64,000 nucleotides of DNA from Amycolatopsis mediterranei (GTDB lineage: Bacteria; Actinomycetota; Actinomycetes; Mycobacteriales; Pseudonocardiaceae). The notes beneath the pieces were generated by a model. That model saw only the letters and a program-made list of their open reading frames with translations, was not told where the DNA came from and searched no databases. Below are positions 50,498 through 58,939 of this stretch, piece after piece. Positions within the stretch are counted from its first letter, which is position 1. The number at the start of each line of letters is the position of its first letter. The stretch is from positions 9,364,366 to 9,428,365 of the forward strand of contig NZ_CP100416.1 in assembly GCF_026017845.1 (NCBI RefSeq), written 5' to 3'. The position numbers and the translations under genes are program-made.

Positions 50498-51456
50498 GCG
50501 TGCACCCGCGGCGGCGTCGGCCGGTTCGCGTCGTCGCCGCCGACCACGCGGGCGCCGGGGACCGGGCCGTGGGCCACGCGGACCGTCCGGCACACGCCGG
50601 CACCCGACAGCTCGGCCGCGACCTCCACCGCCGACTGCGCGTCTTCGCAGAGGAACGCGCACGTCGGGCCGGAGCCGGACACCGTGCCCGCGAGCGCGCC
50701 CGCGTTGACCCCCGCCCGGAGCGTGCGGCGCAGGTCGGGCCGCAGCGAGACCGCCGCCGCCTGCAGGTCGTTGCCCAGCAGCAGGGCCAGCTGGCGCGGG
50801 TCGCCGGAGGCCAGCGCCTCGACGACCGGCGTGTGCGAGCCGATCCGGGGCGGGTTGCCCGCCGCGCGCAGGCGGTCCAGTTCGCCGAACACCTTCGGCG
50901 TGGACAGCCCTTCGGCGGCGAAGGCCAGCACCCAGTGGAACGTGTGCCGCGACAGCACCGGGACCAGCTGCTCACCGCGGCCGGTACCCAGCGCGGTGCC
51001 GCCGTAGAGCGCGAACGGGACGTCGCTGCCCAGGCCGGCGGCGATTTCGGCCAGCTCGTCCCGGGTGACGTCGAGGTTCCACAGGCTCGCCAGCCCGACG
51101 AGCGTCGCCGCGGCGTCGGCACTGCCGCCCGCCATGCCGCCGGCCACCGGGATGCCCTTGCGCAGCACCACCCGGACCTTCGGCTCCCCGGCGCGGCCGA
51201 CGTGCCCGGCCAGCGCTTCGACCGCCCGCCAGGCCAGGTTCTTCGGGCCGGTCGGGACCGAGCCCTCCCCCTCGCCGTAGACCTCGATGCCGGGCTCTTC
51301 GGTGACCGCGACGGTCACTTCGTCGGTCAGCGACAGCGCCTGGAAGACGGTCACCAGCTCGTGGTAACCGTCTTCGCGCAGGTCGTCGACCGCAAGGTGC
51401 AGGTTCACCTTGGCCGGGACCCGGACGGTGACTGGGGGCGGAACTACGGCGAGCAC
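50494..51456 (-). CDS. ispE: 4-diphosphocytidyl-2-C-methyl-D-erythritol kinase
   Basis: A 320-residue GHMP kinase of the MEP isoprenoid pathway. The N-terminal motif is VPAKVNLHLAV, the ATP-binding glycine-rich loop is VAGGMAGGSADAAATLVGL, and the third GHMP motif is GTVSGSGPTCAFLCED. Supplies IPP/DMAPP precursors for menaquinone and lipid carriers. It is in the conserved rpfB-ksgA-ispE neighbourhood, here with the MetN-like gene inserted upstream. Confidence 0.96.
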   Translation of the reverse strand: MLAVVPPPVTVRVPAKVNLHLAVDDLREDGYHELVTVFQALSLTDEVTVAVTEEPGIEVYGEGEGSVPTGPKNLAWRAVEALAGHVGRAGEPKVRVVLRKGIPVAGGMAGGSADAAATLVGLASLWNLDVTRDELAEIAAGLGSDVPFALYGGTALGTGRGEQLVPVLSRHTFHWVLAFAAEGLSTPKVFGELDRLRAAGNPPRIGSHTPVVEALASGDPRQLALLLGNDLQAAAVSLRPDLRRTLRAGVNAGALAGTVSGSGPTCAFLCEDAQSAVEVAAELSGAGVCRTVRVAHGPVPGARVVGGDDANRPTPPRVHA

Positions 51457-51480
51457 CCGACCAGCCTACGTGCCCGCCGA

Positions 51481-51513
51481 AACGCCCCGATGCGACCTGC
51501 GCATCGGGGCGTT
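51481..51513 (-). terminator. terminator of the MetN-like gene
   Basis: AACGCCCCGATGCG (51481-51494) and CGCATCGGGGCGTT (51500-51513) form a perfect 14-bp stem with a 5-base loop. It directly follows the stop codon of the minus-strand gene at 51527 and separates it from ispE. Confidence 0.8.
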
Positions 51514-51526
51514 CGGGAGCTACGGG

Positions 51527-52540
51527 TCAAGCGGCCGCGACGCCCTGGGGCCCGCGGGCGGTGTACGTCACGTGGCCGCCGCGCTCGGCGACCCACGCCA
51601 GCGCCGCGTCGGCCCGCTCGCCGCGGACGCCGAGGCGGAACCGGCCGACCGGGGTGTCGCCGACGCGGGTCAGGCCGCCGCCGATGGTGGCGAACTCGAC
51701 GTCGAAGCGGCCCGCGGCCTCGGGCAGCAGCGCGCCGACCGAGGCGAAGCCGACCAGCACGACGTCGGCCGAGCGGTCGTAGCGCGCCGCCTGCGAGCGG
51801 GCGGTCTCGATGGCCGGCAGCAGCGCCTGCGCGGTGCGGCTGGCCGGGTCCGAGATCAGGTCGAGGACCGTGCCGCGCTCGACGACCGTGCCGTCCTCCA
51901 GCACCGCGACGTCGTCGCAGACCCTGCGGACCACGCCCGCGTCCGGCGTCGTGACGACGACGGTGACGCCCAGCTCGGAGCGCGCCCGGTCGAGGACGGC
52001 GAGCACCGCGCCGGCCTCCTCCGGGTCGACACCGGCGGTCGGGTCGTCGGCCAGCAGCACGGCGGGGGCCGCCGCCAGGGCCTTCGCGACCGCGACGCGG
52101 CGCAGCTGACCGGCGGACAGCTCGCTGGGCCGCTGCGCGGCGCGCGGGGTCAAGCCGACGAGGTCGAGCAGCGAGCCGACCCGGCTGCGGCGCTGCGGGC
52201 CGTCGATGCCGAGCTGCTCGAGCGGGGAGGCGATGTTGCCGGCGATGGTGCGTTCGGCGATCAGCTCCGGTTTCGTCGAGACGACGCCGAGCTGGCGGCG
52301 GATCTCCCGGAGGCGGCGGCCGTCGAGGGTGCCGGTGTTGAGGCCGTCGAGGCGCACGACGCCGCGGTCGGGGCGCTCCTGCAGCGCGATGCACCGGGCG
52401 AGAACGGACTTGCCGGACCCGGCGGGACCGACCACGCCGAAGAGCGAGCCGGCCTGGACTTCGACGCTCACGTCCCGCAGCGCGACGACGGAATTTCCAT
52501 TGGTGGCAAAGGTTTTCGACAGATTTTCGACGGTGATCAC
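51527..52540 (-). CDS. MetN-type ABC ATPase with C-terminal NIL domain
   Basis: A 337-residue ATPase of the methionine-importer (MetN) type. The N-terminus reads ITVENLSKTFATNGNSVVALRDV; Walker A is GPAGSGKSVLARCI, the signature is LSAGQLRRVAVAKAL (GQ intact, first Gly is Ala), and Walker B is VLLADDPTAGVDP, with Asp in place of the usual catalytic Glu. The C-terminal ~80 residues match the methionine-sensing NIL domain (FDVEFATIGGGLTRVGDTPV). No MetI permease or MetQ lipoprotein gene is nearby. A SAM riboswitch precedes it, supporting a methionine connection. Confidence 0.88.
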   Translation of the reverse strand: MITVENLSKTFATNGNSVVALRDVSVEVQAGSLFGVVGPAGSGKSVLARCIALQERPDRGVVRLDGLNTGTLDGRRLREIRRQLGVVSTKPELIAERTIAGNIASPLEQLGIDGPQRRSRVGSLLDLVGLTPRAAQRPSELSAGQLRRVAVAKALAAAPAVLLADDPTAGVDPEEAGAVLAVLDRARSELGVTVVVTTPDAGVVRRVCDDVAVLEDGTVVERGTVLDLISDPASRTAQALLPAIETARSQAARYDRSADVVLVGFASVGALLPEAAGRFDVEFATIGGGLTRVGDTPVGRFRLGVRGERADAALAWVAERGGHVTYTARGPQGVAAA

Positions 52541-52594
52541 GAAGGCTCCAGAAAACGGGGTGCACGCATGGCGGCACCCGGCCGCAAGCAAGTT

Positions 52595-52611
52595 CCGTCC
52601 TGTTCGGACGG
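52595..52611 (-). terminator. possible riboswitch expression-platform hairpin
   Basis: CCGTCC (52595-52600) and GGACGG (52606-52611) form a stem with a 5-base loop, between the SAM aptamer and the start of the MetN-like gene. It could be an intrinsic or regulatory hairpin. The 52541-52749 leader holds no other recognisable feature. Confidence 0.4.
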
Positions 52612-52749
52612 TGCATGAAGAAGAGGTGGACCGGCTACGACAAGCTCAGTTGGAGCGTCGACATGCGGTCACGGAGCGGCGGCCTTCGTCGACTACGCGA
52701 CGCCTGGTCAGGAGCAGGGGGCGAGCTACCCTCTTCATCGAAAACGGCC

Positions 52750-52836
52750 TCCATCGGTCCTGGCGGTAGCACCTGCCCTGTGGAGGGTGGTTGCTGCGAC
52801 TTCGGCGAGCCAGGTCTCTCAGTCGCTCGGGATGGA
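52750..52836 (-). promoter_or_regulatory. SAM-I (S-box) riboswitch aptamer
   Basis: On the minus strand the 87-base region carries the S-box core: GAGAGACCTGGCTCG, then GAAGTCGCAGCAACC, then GCAGGTGCTACCGCCAGG, matching the family blocks GAGGGACTGGCCCGATGAA, GGCAACC and AGGTGCTAATTCCAG. The closing P1 stem is TCCATC/GATGGA (plus strand 52831-52836 with 52750-52755), and GCGACT/AGTCGC can form the P2 stem. It lies 210 bases upstream of the MetN-like gene. This is direct sequence evidence; a covariance search would confirm it. Confidence 0.85.
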
Positions 52837-52843
52837 CGTACTG

Positions 52844-52873
52844 AGTAAAACCGATCCCGAGGAGCGAACGCAA
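52844..52873 (-). promoter_or_regulatory. possible promoter of the riboswitch transcript
   Basis: On the minus strand a -35-like TTGCGT (52868-52873) and a -10-like TTTACT (52844-52849) are 18 bases apart and lie just upstream of the aptamer. The match is modest. Confidence 0.4.
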
Positions 52874-52978
52874 GCCCGTTGGCCCAGATCACACGAGTGG
52901 AGGTGTCCGAATGGCGGGATCACGGGCGGCGAGGGCGTATTTTCACGCTTCCACTGTGGATATCCCACGGGCGGATGG

Positions 52979-53815
52979 CTAACGCGCGGCGGCGATCCGG
53001 GCGAAGTCGTGCACGTCCAGCTGCTCGCCGCGGGTCCGGGGGTCGATCCCGGCGGCCGTCAGCAGCTCGCCGGCGCGCTCGGCCGAGCCCGCCCAGCCGG
53101 CGAGCGCGGCCCGGAGCGTCTTCCTGCGTTGTGAGAAGGCGGCGTCCACCAGACCGAAGAGCAGCTCCCGGTCTTCGGACGCCGTCGTGTCGCCGCGTTC
53201 GAAGGCGACGAGCGCGGAATCGACGTTCGGCACGGGCCAGAACACCGAGCGTGGCACGGCGGCGACCTTGCGTGCGGAGCCGTACCAGGCGAGCTTCACG
53301 CTCGGCACGCCGTAGATCCGGCTGCCGGGGCCGGCGGCCATCCGGTCGGCGACCTCGGTCTGCACCATGACGAGGCCCTTCCGGAGCGAAGGTACTTCGG
53401 CCAGCAGGTGCAGCACGACGGGCACGGCGACGTTGTAGGGCAGGTTGGCGACGAGGGCGGTCGGCTCACCCAGTTCTCCCCGGGTGACGCGCATGGCGTC
53501 GGCCCCGACGACGTCGAGGTTCCCGGCGACCTCGGGTCCGCGCTCGGCGACGGTCTTGGGCAGCCGCTCGGCGAGCTTGGGATCGATCTCGACGGCGACG
53601 ACGTGGGCACCGGTGGCGAGCAGCCCGAGGGTCAGCGACCCGAGCCCGGGCCCGACCTCGAGCACGACGTCGCCCGGAGCGACGTTCGCCAGCTCGACGA
53701 TCCGGCGGACGGTGTTGGGATCGTGCACGAAGTTCTGCCCGAGCTTCTTCGTCGGCCGCACGTCGAGTTCGGCCGCCAGCCCGCGGATCTCGGCAGGTCC
53801 CAGCAGTTCAACCAC
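52979..53815 (-). CDS. ksgA: 16S rRNA (adenine1518/1519-N6) dimethyltransferase
   Basis: A 278-residue KsgA/RsmA enzyme that dimethylates two adenines in helix 45 of 16S rRNA. The SAM motif is VLEVGPGLGSLTLGLL, followed by AVEIDPKLAERLP and the catalytic NLPYNVAVPVVLHLL. Typical bacterial length. Located downstream of rpfB on the same strand, as in mycobacteria. Loss of this gene is known to give kasugamycin resistance. Confidence 0.97.
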   Translation of the reverse strand: MVELLGPAEIRGLAAELDVRPTKKLGQNFVHDPNTVRRIVELANVAPGDVVLEVGPGLGSLTLGLLATGAHVVAVEIDPKLAERLPKTVAERGPEVAGNLDVVGADAMRVTRGELGEPTALVANLPYNVAVPVVLHLLAEVPSLRKGLVMVQTEVADRMAAGPGSRIYGVPSVKLAWYGSARKVAAVPRSVFWPVPNVDSALVAFERGDTTASEDRELLFGLVDAAFSQRRKTLRAALAGWAGSAERAGELLTAAGIDPRTRGEQLDVHDFARIAAAR

Positions 53816-53835
53816 CGGACGAGCCTACTTGACCC

Positions 53836-53871
53836 CGGAACTCGCGTGATCAGCGGCGGAACTCGCGTGAT
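53836..53871. repeat. 15-bp direct repeat, 21-bp period
   Basis: CGGAACTCGCGTGAT occurs at 53836-53850 and 53857-53871. The copies lie between the ksgA start (53815) and the rpfB terminator, so about two DNA turns apart in the likely ksgA promoter region. Confidence 0.9.
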
Positions 53872-53880
53872 TGGCGCACG

Positions 53881-53919
53881 CGGAACGGCCCCCGTCCACT
53901 GAGGACGGGGGCCGTTCCG
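53881..53919 (-). terminator. terminator of rpfB
   Basis: CGGAACGGCCCCCGTCC (53881-53897) and GGACGGGGGCCGTTCCG (53903-53919) form a perfect 17-bp stem with a 5-base loop, 8 bases after the rpfB stop codon. No T-run, but a strong hairpin. Confidence 0.85.
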
Positions 53920-53927
53920 GGAAAGCG

Positions 53928-55355
53928 TCAGGCCTTCTTGCCGCAGACCGGCCAGGCGCTGTAGCTGCCGCCGCGGCCGGCCTTGACCTTCTCCGCGATC
54001 GCGATCTGCTGCTCACGGGAGGCCTGGTTCGGCAGCGCGGCGTACTCGTCGCCGCCGTAGGCGTTCCACGTCTGCTTGTCGAACTGGAGGCCGCCGTAGT
54101 AGCCGTTGCCGGTGTTGATGGCCCAGTTGCCACCCGACTCGCACTGCGCGATGCGGTCCCACGCGGAACCGTCGCCGACGTCCGGGGTCGGGGCCTGCTT
54201 GGTGCCGACGTGGATGATCTTCGGCTTCGGCTGGGTGAGGACCTTCTCGGAGACGCTCTCGCGAGCGACCTCCTTGCCGTTCTTCTGCGTGACCTTGTAG
54301 GTCACTTCCTTCTCACCGGGCGTGCCCGGGTCTTCGACCGAGGTCTTGCCCTTGGCGAGGTCCGGGTCGTCGACCTTCTGCTCGGGCGGGTCGATGGACT
54401 CCTTCTGGACGACCGTCGAGACGCCGGTGCGGCTGATGTGCACCTCGGCGCCGTCGGTCAGCTTGACGTCCAGACCACCCTCGGCCTGGTCCTCCGGGCC
54501 CAGGGTGAGCTTGTACTCGCCCAGGAACTCCTTCGTCGTGACCGCGGTCGTCTTCACCTGCTTCGGCGCGTTGGCCCCGTCGTACAGGGTGATGTTCTTG
54601 AGGGTCTTGATCTCGACGGTCGCGCCCTGCAGGGGCAGTTCGCCGTCCTTCGGCATCGACATCCACGTGCCGGGCTTGTCCATGCCGGTCATGCCCAGCT
54701 GGGACAGCGCGTCGCCGAGGTGGGTCGCACGGACCCAGGAGGTGTGCTCCGCGCCGTCGACGATCATCTTCAGCTGGCGGCCGCGCTCGAGCTTGATGAC
54801 ACCGCCGTCGCCGACCTCCGCCTGCGGGGAGGGGGACAGCGAGTCGTGCGCGCCGACGGACAGGCCCGCGTCCTCGAGCACCTCGCCGACGGTGCCGCCG
54901 AAGGAGTGCACGGTCTGCTGGTGGCCGTCGACGTCGACGGTGATGCTCTTGTTCATCGCCAGCGCGGCCGCGCCGCCGCCGGCGACGCTGATCATCACGC
55001 TGAGGACGGCGCCCTTGAGGAACCGGCGCTTCCAGATCTTGGTGGTCTCGCGCAGACCCTCGTCCAGCGCGGCCCGCTTGGCCTGCGGGGACGCGGTCCG
55101 GTCCGACTCGATCTCGTCCGGGATGACGATCGGCGGCAGGTACGTCGTCTCGGCGTTGATGAGCCGGATCAGCTCGTCGACGTCGACGTCGATCTCGGCC
55201 ATCATCGCGTCGGCGTCCGGGCCGAGCGCGGCGAGGATGTCCTGCTGCGTGATGTTCGGGTCGTCGGAGAAGTCGAGCTGGCCGTACGCAGTGTTCTCGA
55301 AATCGCGCTCGAGGACGGCCGCGGAGCGCGCTCCAGCCTGTCTGCTACCTGTCAC
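53928..55355 (-). CDS. rpfB: resuscitation-promoting factor RpfB-like protein
   Basis: A 475-residue wall-active protein. Cytoplasmic ~110 residues are acidic, then one membrane segment (about 112-133). Three ubiquitin-like DUF348 domains follow (first VDVDGHQQTVHSFGGTVGEV), then a G5 domain (around VEDPGTPGEKEVTYKVTQKN) and the C-terminal lysozyme-like RPF domain with the catalytic Glu in WDRIAQCESGGNWAINTG and YYGGLQFDKQTWNAYGG. RpfB cleaves peptidoglycan and helps exit from dormancy. GTG start at 55355. The order metG-tatD-rpfB-ksgA matches mycobacteria. Confidence 0.96.
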   Translation of the reverse strand: MTGSRQAGARSAAVLERDFENTAYGQLDFSDDPNITQQDILAALGPDADAMMAEIDVDVDELIRLINAETTYLPPIVIPDEIESDRTASPQAKRAALDEGLRETTKIWKRRFLKGAVLSVMISVAGGGAAALAMNKSITVDVDGHQQTVHSFGGTVGEVLEDAGLSVGAHDSLSPSPQAEVGDGGVIKLERGRQLKMIVDGAEHTSWVRATHLGDALSQLGMTGMDKPGTWMSMPKDGELPLQGATVEIKTLKNITLYDGANAPKQVKTTAVTTKEFLGEYKLTLGPEDQAEGGLDVKLTDGAEVHISRTGVSTVVQKESIDPPEQKVDDPDLAKGKTSVEDPGTPGEKEVTYKVTQKNGKEVARESVSEKVLTQPKPKIIHVGTKQAPTPDVGDGSAWDRIAQCESGGNWAINTGNGYYGGLQFDKQTWNAYGGDEYAALPNQASREQQIAIAEKVKAGRGGSYSAWPVCGKKA

Positions 55356-55643
55356 CGGGTCGTTCCCTTTCCCAAGACATCGTTCGGGGCGACGTCTTTA
55401 CGTCTGGGCCCGCAGCCGGCGCCATCGTCACGGTTCCAGGCCGTACCGCTCCTGGTTCCGCTTCCCCGACGTGCACTGACGTGACTGTGGGCGTAACAGC
55501 CGGCAACTGCATGCGCAGTACCGACCGGCACGATCACGGGACAGTAACGGGTCGCGGCGGGTTGCGCAAACACCCCCCGGAGTGTCGTGATCTGGGTCAC
55601 TCCATCAGGTGGACGAGCGGGGAACCCTGTTGTCGCAATGCGT
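55356..55643 (-). promoter_or_regulatory. rpfB leader and promoter region (288 bases)
   Basis: No gene is seen between tatD and rpfB. On the minus strand CGG-AA-CCAGG and CCTGG-AA-CCG can pair as a stem with a symmetric AA/AA internal loop around 55428-55460. Actinobacterial rpf genes are often preceded by a c-di-AMP (ydaO) riboswitch; I do not see its core clearly here, so I leave the region unassigned. Confidence 0.35.
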
Positions 55644-56480
55644 TCAACCCGTTGTGACACTGGGGAGTCGGTAGACCCGCTCGGCGGTGGTCCGGACCGC
55701 TTCGGCGACTTCGTGGACAGCTTCGCCCCTGAGCGCCGCGAGGTGACGGACGGTGTAGGCGGCGCCGAACGGCTCGTTGGGCCGCCCACGGAACGGGTGG
55801 GGGGTCAGAAACGGTGCGTCGGTCTCGACGAGGTACTGCCCCGGTGGGCAGAGCCGGGCCGCGGCGTGGAGGCCTTTGGCGTTTTTGAACGTGACGGTGC
55901 CCGCGAAGGAAAGGACATATCCCGCTTCGACGCACTGGCGGGCCATTTCCGCGTCCCCGGAAAAGCAATGGAAAATTACGGCATTCGGCGCACCCTCTTC
56001 GGCCAAGATGCGCAGCACGTCGTCGTGGGCCTCGCGGTCGTGGATCATCAGCGGCTTGCCCAGCCGCTTCGCGAGGTCGATGTGCCAGCGGAACGCCTCC
56101 TGCTGGGCGTCGTGCGGCGAGTAGTCCCAGTAGTAGTCGAGGCCGGTCTCGCCGACGGCGACCACGCGGTCGCCGGCCGCCAGGCGCTCGACCTCGGCCC
56201 GCTCGGCCTCGCCGAACTCCTTGGTCCGGGTCGGGTGGATCGCGACCGCGGCGAAGACGCGCCGGTCCCAGCCCGCCGCCTCGACGGCCCAGCGGGCCGA
56301 GGCGAGGTCGTCCGCGACCGTGACGACGCGGGCGACCCCGGCGCGCTCGGCGCGGTCGACCATGGCCGTGACATCGGCCGCGGTGACCGCGCCGCACGCG
56401 TCGAGATGGGTGTGCGCGTCCACCACCGACACCGGGAGCCGGTCCGGGACCGGCGGCAGCTCGCGCTTCTCGTCACCCAT
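55644..56480 (-). CDS. tatD: TatD-family metal-dependent hydrolase
   Basis: A 278-residue TIM-barrel hydrolase, of the TatD DNase group. The metal-binding HxH is VVDAHTHLD, followed by VAVGETGLDYYWDYS, the HDRE-type site PLMIHDREAHDDVLR, HCFSGDAEMARQCVEAG and the final Asp in VETDAPFLTPHPFRG. Proposed as a 3'-5' DNase or D-aminoacyl-tRNA-like enzyme in other bacteria. It ends 11 bases after metG. Confidence 0.95.
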   Translation of the reverse strand: MGDEKRELPPVPDRLPVSVVDAHTHLDACGAVTAADVTAMVDRAERAGVARVVTVADDLASARWAVEAAGWDRRVFAAVAIHPTRTKEFGEAERAEVERLAAGDRVVAVGETGLDYYWDYSPHDAQQEAFRWHIDLAKRLGKPLMIHDREAHDDVLRILAEEGAPNAVIFHCFSGDAEMARQCVEAGYVLSFAGTVTFKNAKGLHAAARLCPPGQYLVETDAPFLTPHPFRGRPNEPFGAAYTVRHLAALRGEAVHEVAEAVRTTAERVYRLPSVTTG

Positions 56481-56490
56481 GCACTACCTC

Positions 56491-58287
56491 TTAATCCTTG
56501 ACGATCGGTGCCCACTCCGGGCCGGTCTCACCCAGCGCCGGGTCGAGCTTGGTGAACAGCGGCGACGGCTTGGCCAGTGGCTTGCCGACCTCGATCGGCG
56601 TCGACGCCCACTTCGCCTGCTCGGCCGCGTAGTCGCCGGTGAGGATCGGGTTGACCCGGCCGGCGATGTCGAGGTCGTCGACCTCCTTGAGCTCCGGCTG
56701 GGCCGCCCAGACACCGGTGCCGCCGAGGGCCTCGTGCACCTTCTGCGCCGAGTGCGGCAGGAACGGCGTCAGCAGCGTGTTCGCGTCGCTGACGACCTGC
56801 AGCGCGGTGTGCAGCACGGTGTCGCGCCGCGTGGGGTCGTCCTTGAGCTTCCACGGCTCCTGGTCGGAGAGGTACTTGTTCGCCGCGGTGACGACCTTCA
56901 TCGCCTCGGCCGCGGCCAGCTTGAACCGGGACCGGGCCAGGTGCGCGCCCGCGGTGTCGAACGCCTTGCGGGACAACGCCTTCAGGTCCTCGTCGGCCGC
57001 CGTCGGGGCCTCCGGGCGCGGGATGGCGCCGACGTTCTTGTGTGCCATCGAGATGGACCGGTTGACCAGGTTGCCCCACTCGTTGGCCAGCTCGAAGTTG
57101 GTCCGGCGGACGAACTCGTCCCAGGTGAAGTCGGTGTCCTGGGTCTCCGGGCCGGCGACCGAGATGAAGTACCGCAGCGTGTCCGGGCCGAAGTCGCGCA
57201 GGAAGTCCTCGACGTAGATCACGCGCCCGCGCGAGGTCGAGAACTTCGAGCCGCTCATGGTGAGGAACTCGCTGGAGACGATCTCGTCGGGCAGGTGCAG
57301 CTTGCCGTACTTGCCGGGCTCGCCGCCCTTGTCGCCCTCGCCGTTGTGGCCGAACAGCAGCGCCGGCCAGATCTGGGCGTGGAAGGTGATGTTGTCCTTG
57401 CCCATGAAGTAGTACGACCGGGCGTCGGCGTTGTTCCACCACTCCTGCCACGCGTCCGGGTTGCCGGAGCGCCGCGCCCACTCGACGCTGGCCGAGAAGT
57501 ACCCGATCACCGCGTCGAACCAGACGTAGAACCGCTTCAGCGGCTGGTCTCGCCAGCCTTCGAGGGGGATCTTGACGCCCCAGTCGAGGTCGCGGGTGAT
57601 CGGCCGGGGCCGCATGTCGTCGATCAGGTTCTTGGTGAAGTTGAGGACGTTCGGGCGCCAGTCGGTCTTCGTCGACAGCCAGTCGCCGAGGGTCTTGGTG
57701 AACGCCGGCAGGTCGAGGAAGTAGTGCTCGGTCTCGACGAACTTCGGCGTCTCGCCGTTGATCCGCGACTTCGGGTTGATCAGCTCCGCGGCGTCGAGCT
57801 GGTTGCCGCAGTTGTCGCACTGGTCGCCGCGGGCGCCGTCGAAGCCGCAGATCGGGCAGGTGCCCTCGACGTAGCGGTCGGGCAGCGTGCGGCCGGTGGA
57901 CGGGCTGATCGCGCCGCGCGTGGTCTTGGGCACGACGTAGCCGTTGCGGTGCAGCGCCAGGAAGATCTGCTGCGTCACCTCGGCGTGGTTGCCGGTCGTG
58001 GTCCGGGTGAACAGGTCGTAGGACAGCCCGAGACCCTGCAGGTCGTTGCCGATCTGGCGGGTGTACTTGTCCGCGGTCTCCTGCGGGGTCGAGTTCTCGT
58101 TGTCCGCCTGGACGGTGATCGGGGTGCCGTGTTCGTCGGTGCCGGAGACCATGAGCACCCGGTTGCCGGCCATTCGCTGGTAGCGGGAGAAGACGTCGGA
58201 CGGGACGCCGAATCCGGACACGTGGCCGATGTGGCGGGGGCCGTTGGCGTAGGGCCAGGCCACCGCGGTCAACACAGGGGTGCTCAT
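56491..58287 (-). CDS. metG: methionyl-tRNA synthetase
   Basis: A 598-residue class I synthetase charging tRNA-Met. HIGH is present in YANGPRHIGHVSGFG. The Zn-binding knuckle is CPICGFDGARGDQCDNCG. The KMSKS-like loop reads MSGSKFSTSRGRVIYVEDF, the variant seen in the group-2 (MetG1-like) enzymes. No C-terminal tRNA-binding (EMAP) domain. Starts at ATG 58287. First gene of the metG-tatD-rpfB-ksgA run. Confidence 0.97.
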   Translation of the reverse strand: MSTPVLTAVAWPYANGPRHIGHVSGFGVPSDVFSRYQRMAGNRVLMVSGTDEHGTPITVQADNENSTPQETADKYTRQIGNDLQGLGLSYDLFTRTTTGNHAEVTQQIFLALHRNGYVVPKTTRGAISPSTGRTLPDRYVEGTCPICGFDGARGDQCDNCGNQLDAAELINPKSRINGETPKFVETEHYFLDLPAFTKTLGDWLSTKTDWRPNVLNFTKNLIDDMRPRPITRDLDWGVKIPLEGWRDQPLKRFYVWFDAVIGYFSASVEWARRSGNPDAWQEWWNNADARSYYFMGKDNITFHAQIWPALLFGHNGEGDKGGEPGKYGKLHLPDEIVSSEFLTMSGSKFSTSRGRVIYVEDFLRDFGPDTLRYFISVAGPETQDTDFTWDEFVRRTNFELANEWGNLVNRSISMAHKNVGAIPRPEAPTAADEDLKALSRKAFDTAGAHLARSRFKLAAAEAMKVVTAANKYLSDQEPWKLKDDPTRRDTVLHTALQVVSDANTLLTPFLPHSAQKVHEALGGTGVWAAQPELKEVDDLDIAGRVNPILTGDYAAEQAKWASTPIEVGKPLAKPSPLFTKLDPALGETGPEWAPIVKD

Positions 58288-58339
58288 ACCTTATTAGCCT
58301 ACGGAGGGCGTCACGCGCATTGTCCAGAGGGAGGCCCGG

Positions 58340-58939
58340 TTGTCGGCGACACGGTTGCTCGTGCTCGGGGTGGTGCGGATGTACGGCCGCGCGCACGGCT
58401 ACCAGGTGCGGCGTGAGCTGCTGACCTGGTCGGCGGACAAGTGGGCCAACGTCCAGCCCGGGTCGATCTACCACGCGCTGAAGAAGATGACCGCCGAGGA
58501 CCTGCTGGAGCAGGTCGACGTCGAACCGGGCGAGGGCGGCCCGGACCGGATCGCCTACCGGCTCACCGGCGAGGGCGAGCAGGAGTACCAGGTGCTGCTC
58601 TCGAAGGCGTTGTCCGATCCCCAGCTCGACCACCCCGATCTCTCGGCCGCGATTTCGCTGATGACCACCCTGCCCCGGGCGCGGGTGATCAACCTGCTCC
58701 GGCACCGGCTGGTGCACCTGGAAGCCGAGCAGCGGCAGGCGGGCCTGATGCTCGAAGAGCTGAAGGTCAACATGGGACTGGGCACGCCGGAGCACGTGGG
58801 CGAGCTGTACCGGCTGTGGGGCGGGATCACCGACGCGAGCCTGAGCTGGTTGCAGCGCCTGATCGAGCGGCTCGAAGCCGGCGACTACGTGATGGCCGGC
58901 GAGTCCGGCGAAGTCTTCGGCGAACCGCCCGCCCGGTAA
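58340..58939 (+). CDS. PadR-family transcriptional regulator
   Basis: A 199-residue PadR regulator. The winged helix-turn-helix (about 1-85) includes LVLGVVRMYGRAHGYQVRRE and the wing QPGSIYHALKKM. The C-terminal Vir/PadR2-like helical domain (about 95-180) completes dimerisation. TTG at 58340 follows AGGGAGG. Such regulators usually repress adjacent drug-efflux genes; two matching operators sit between this gene and the DrrA-type gene. Confidence 0.93.
   Translation: MSATRLLVLGVVRMYGRAHGYQVRRELLTWSADKWANVQPGSIYHALKKMTAEDLLEQVDVEPGEGGPDRIAYRLTGEGEQEYQVLLSKALSDPQLDHPDLSAAISLMTTLPRARVINLLRHRLVHLEAEQRQAGLMLEELKVNMGLGTPEHVGELYRLWGGITDASLSWLQRLIERLEAGDYVMAGESGEVFGEPPAR

Noticed and set aside
52615..52848. 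A 77-codon plus-strand frame opposite the SAM riboswitch
   Set aside because: It lies antisense to the aptamer, has no family resemblance, and its composition reflects the conserved RNA.
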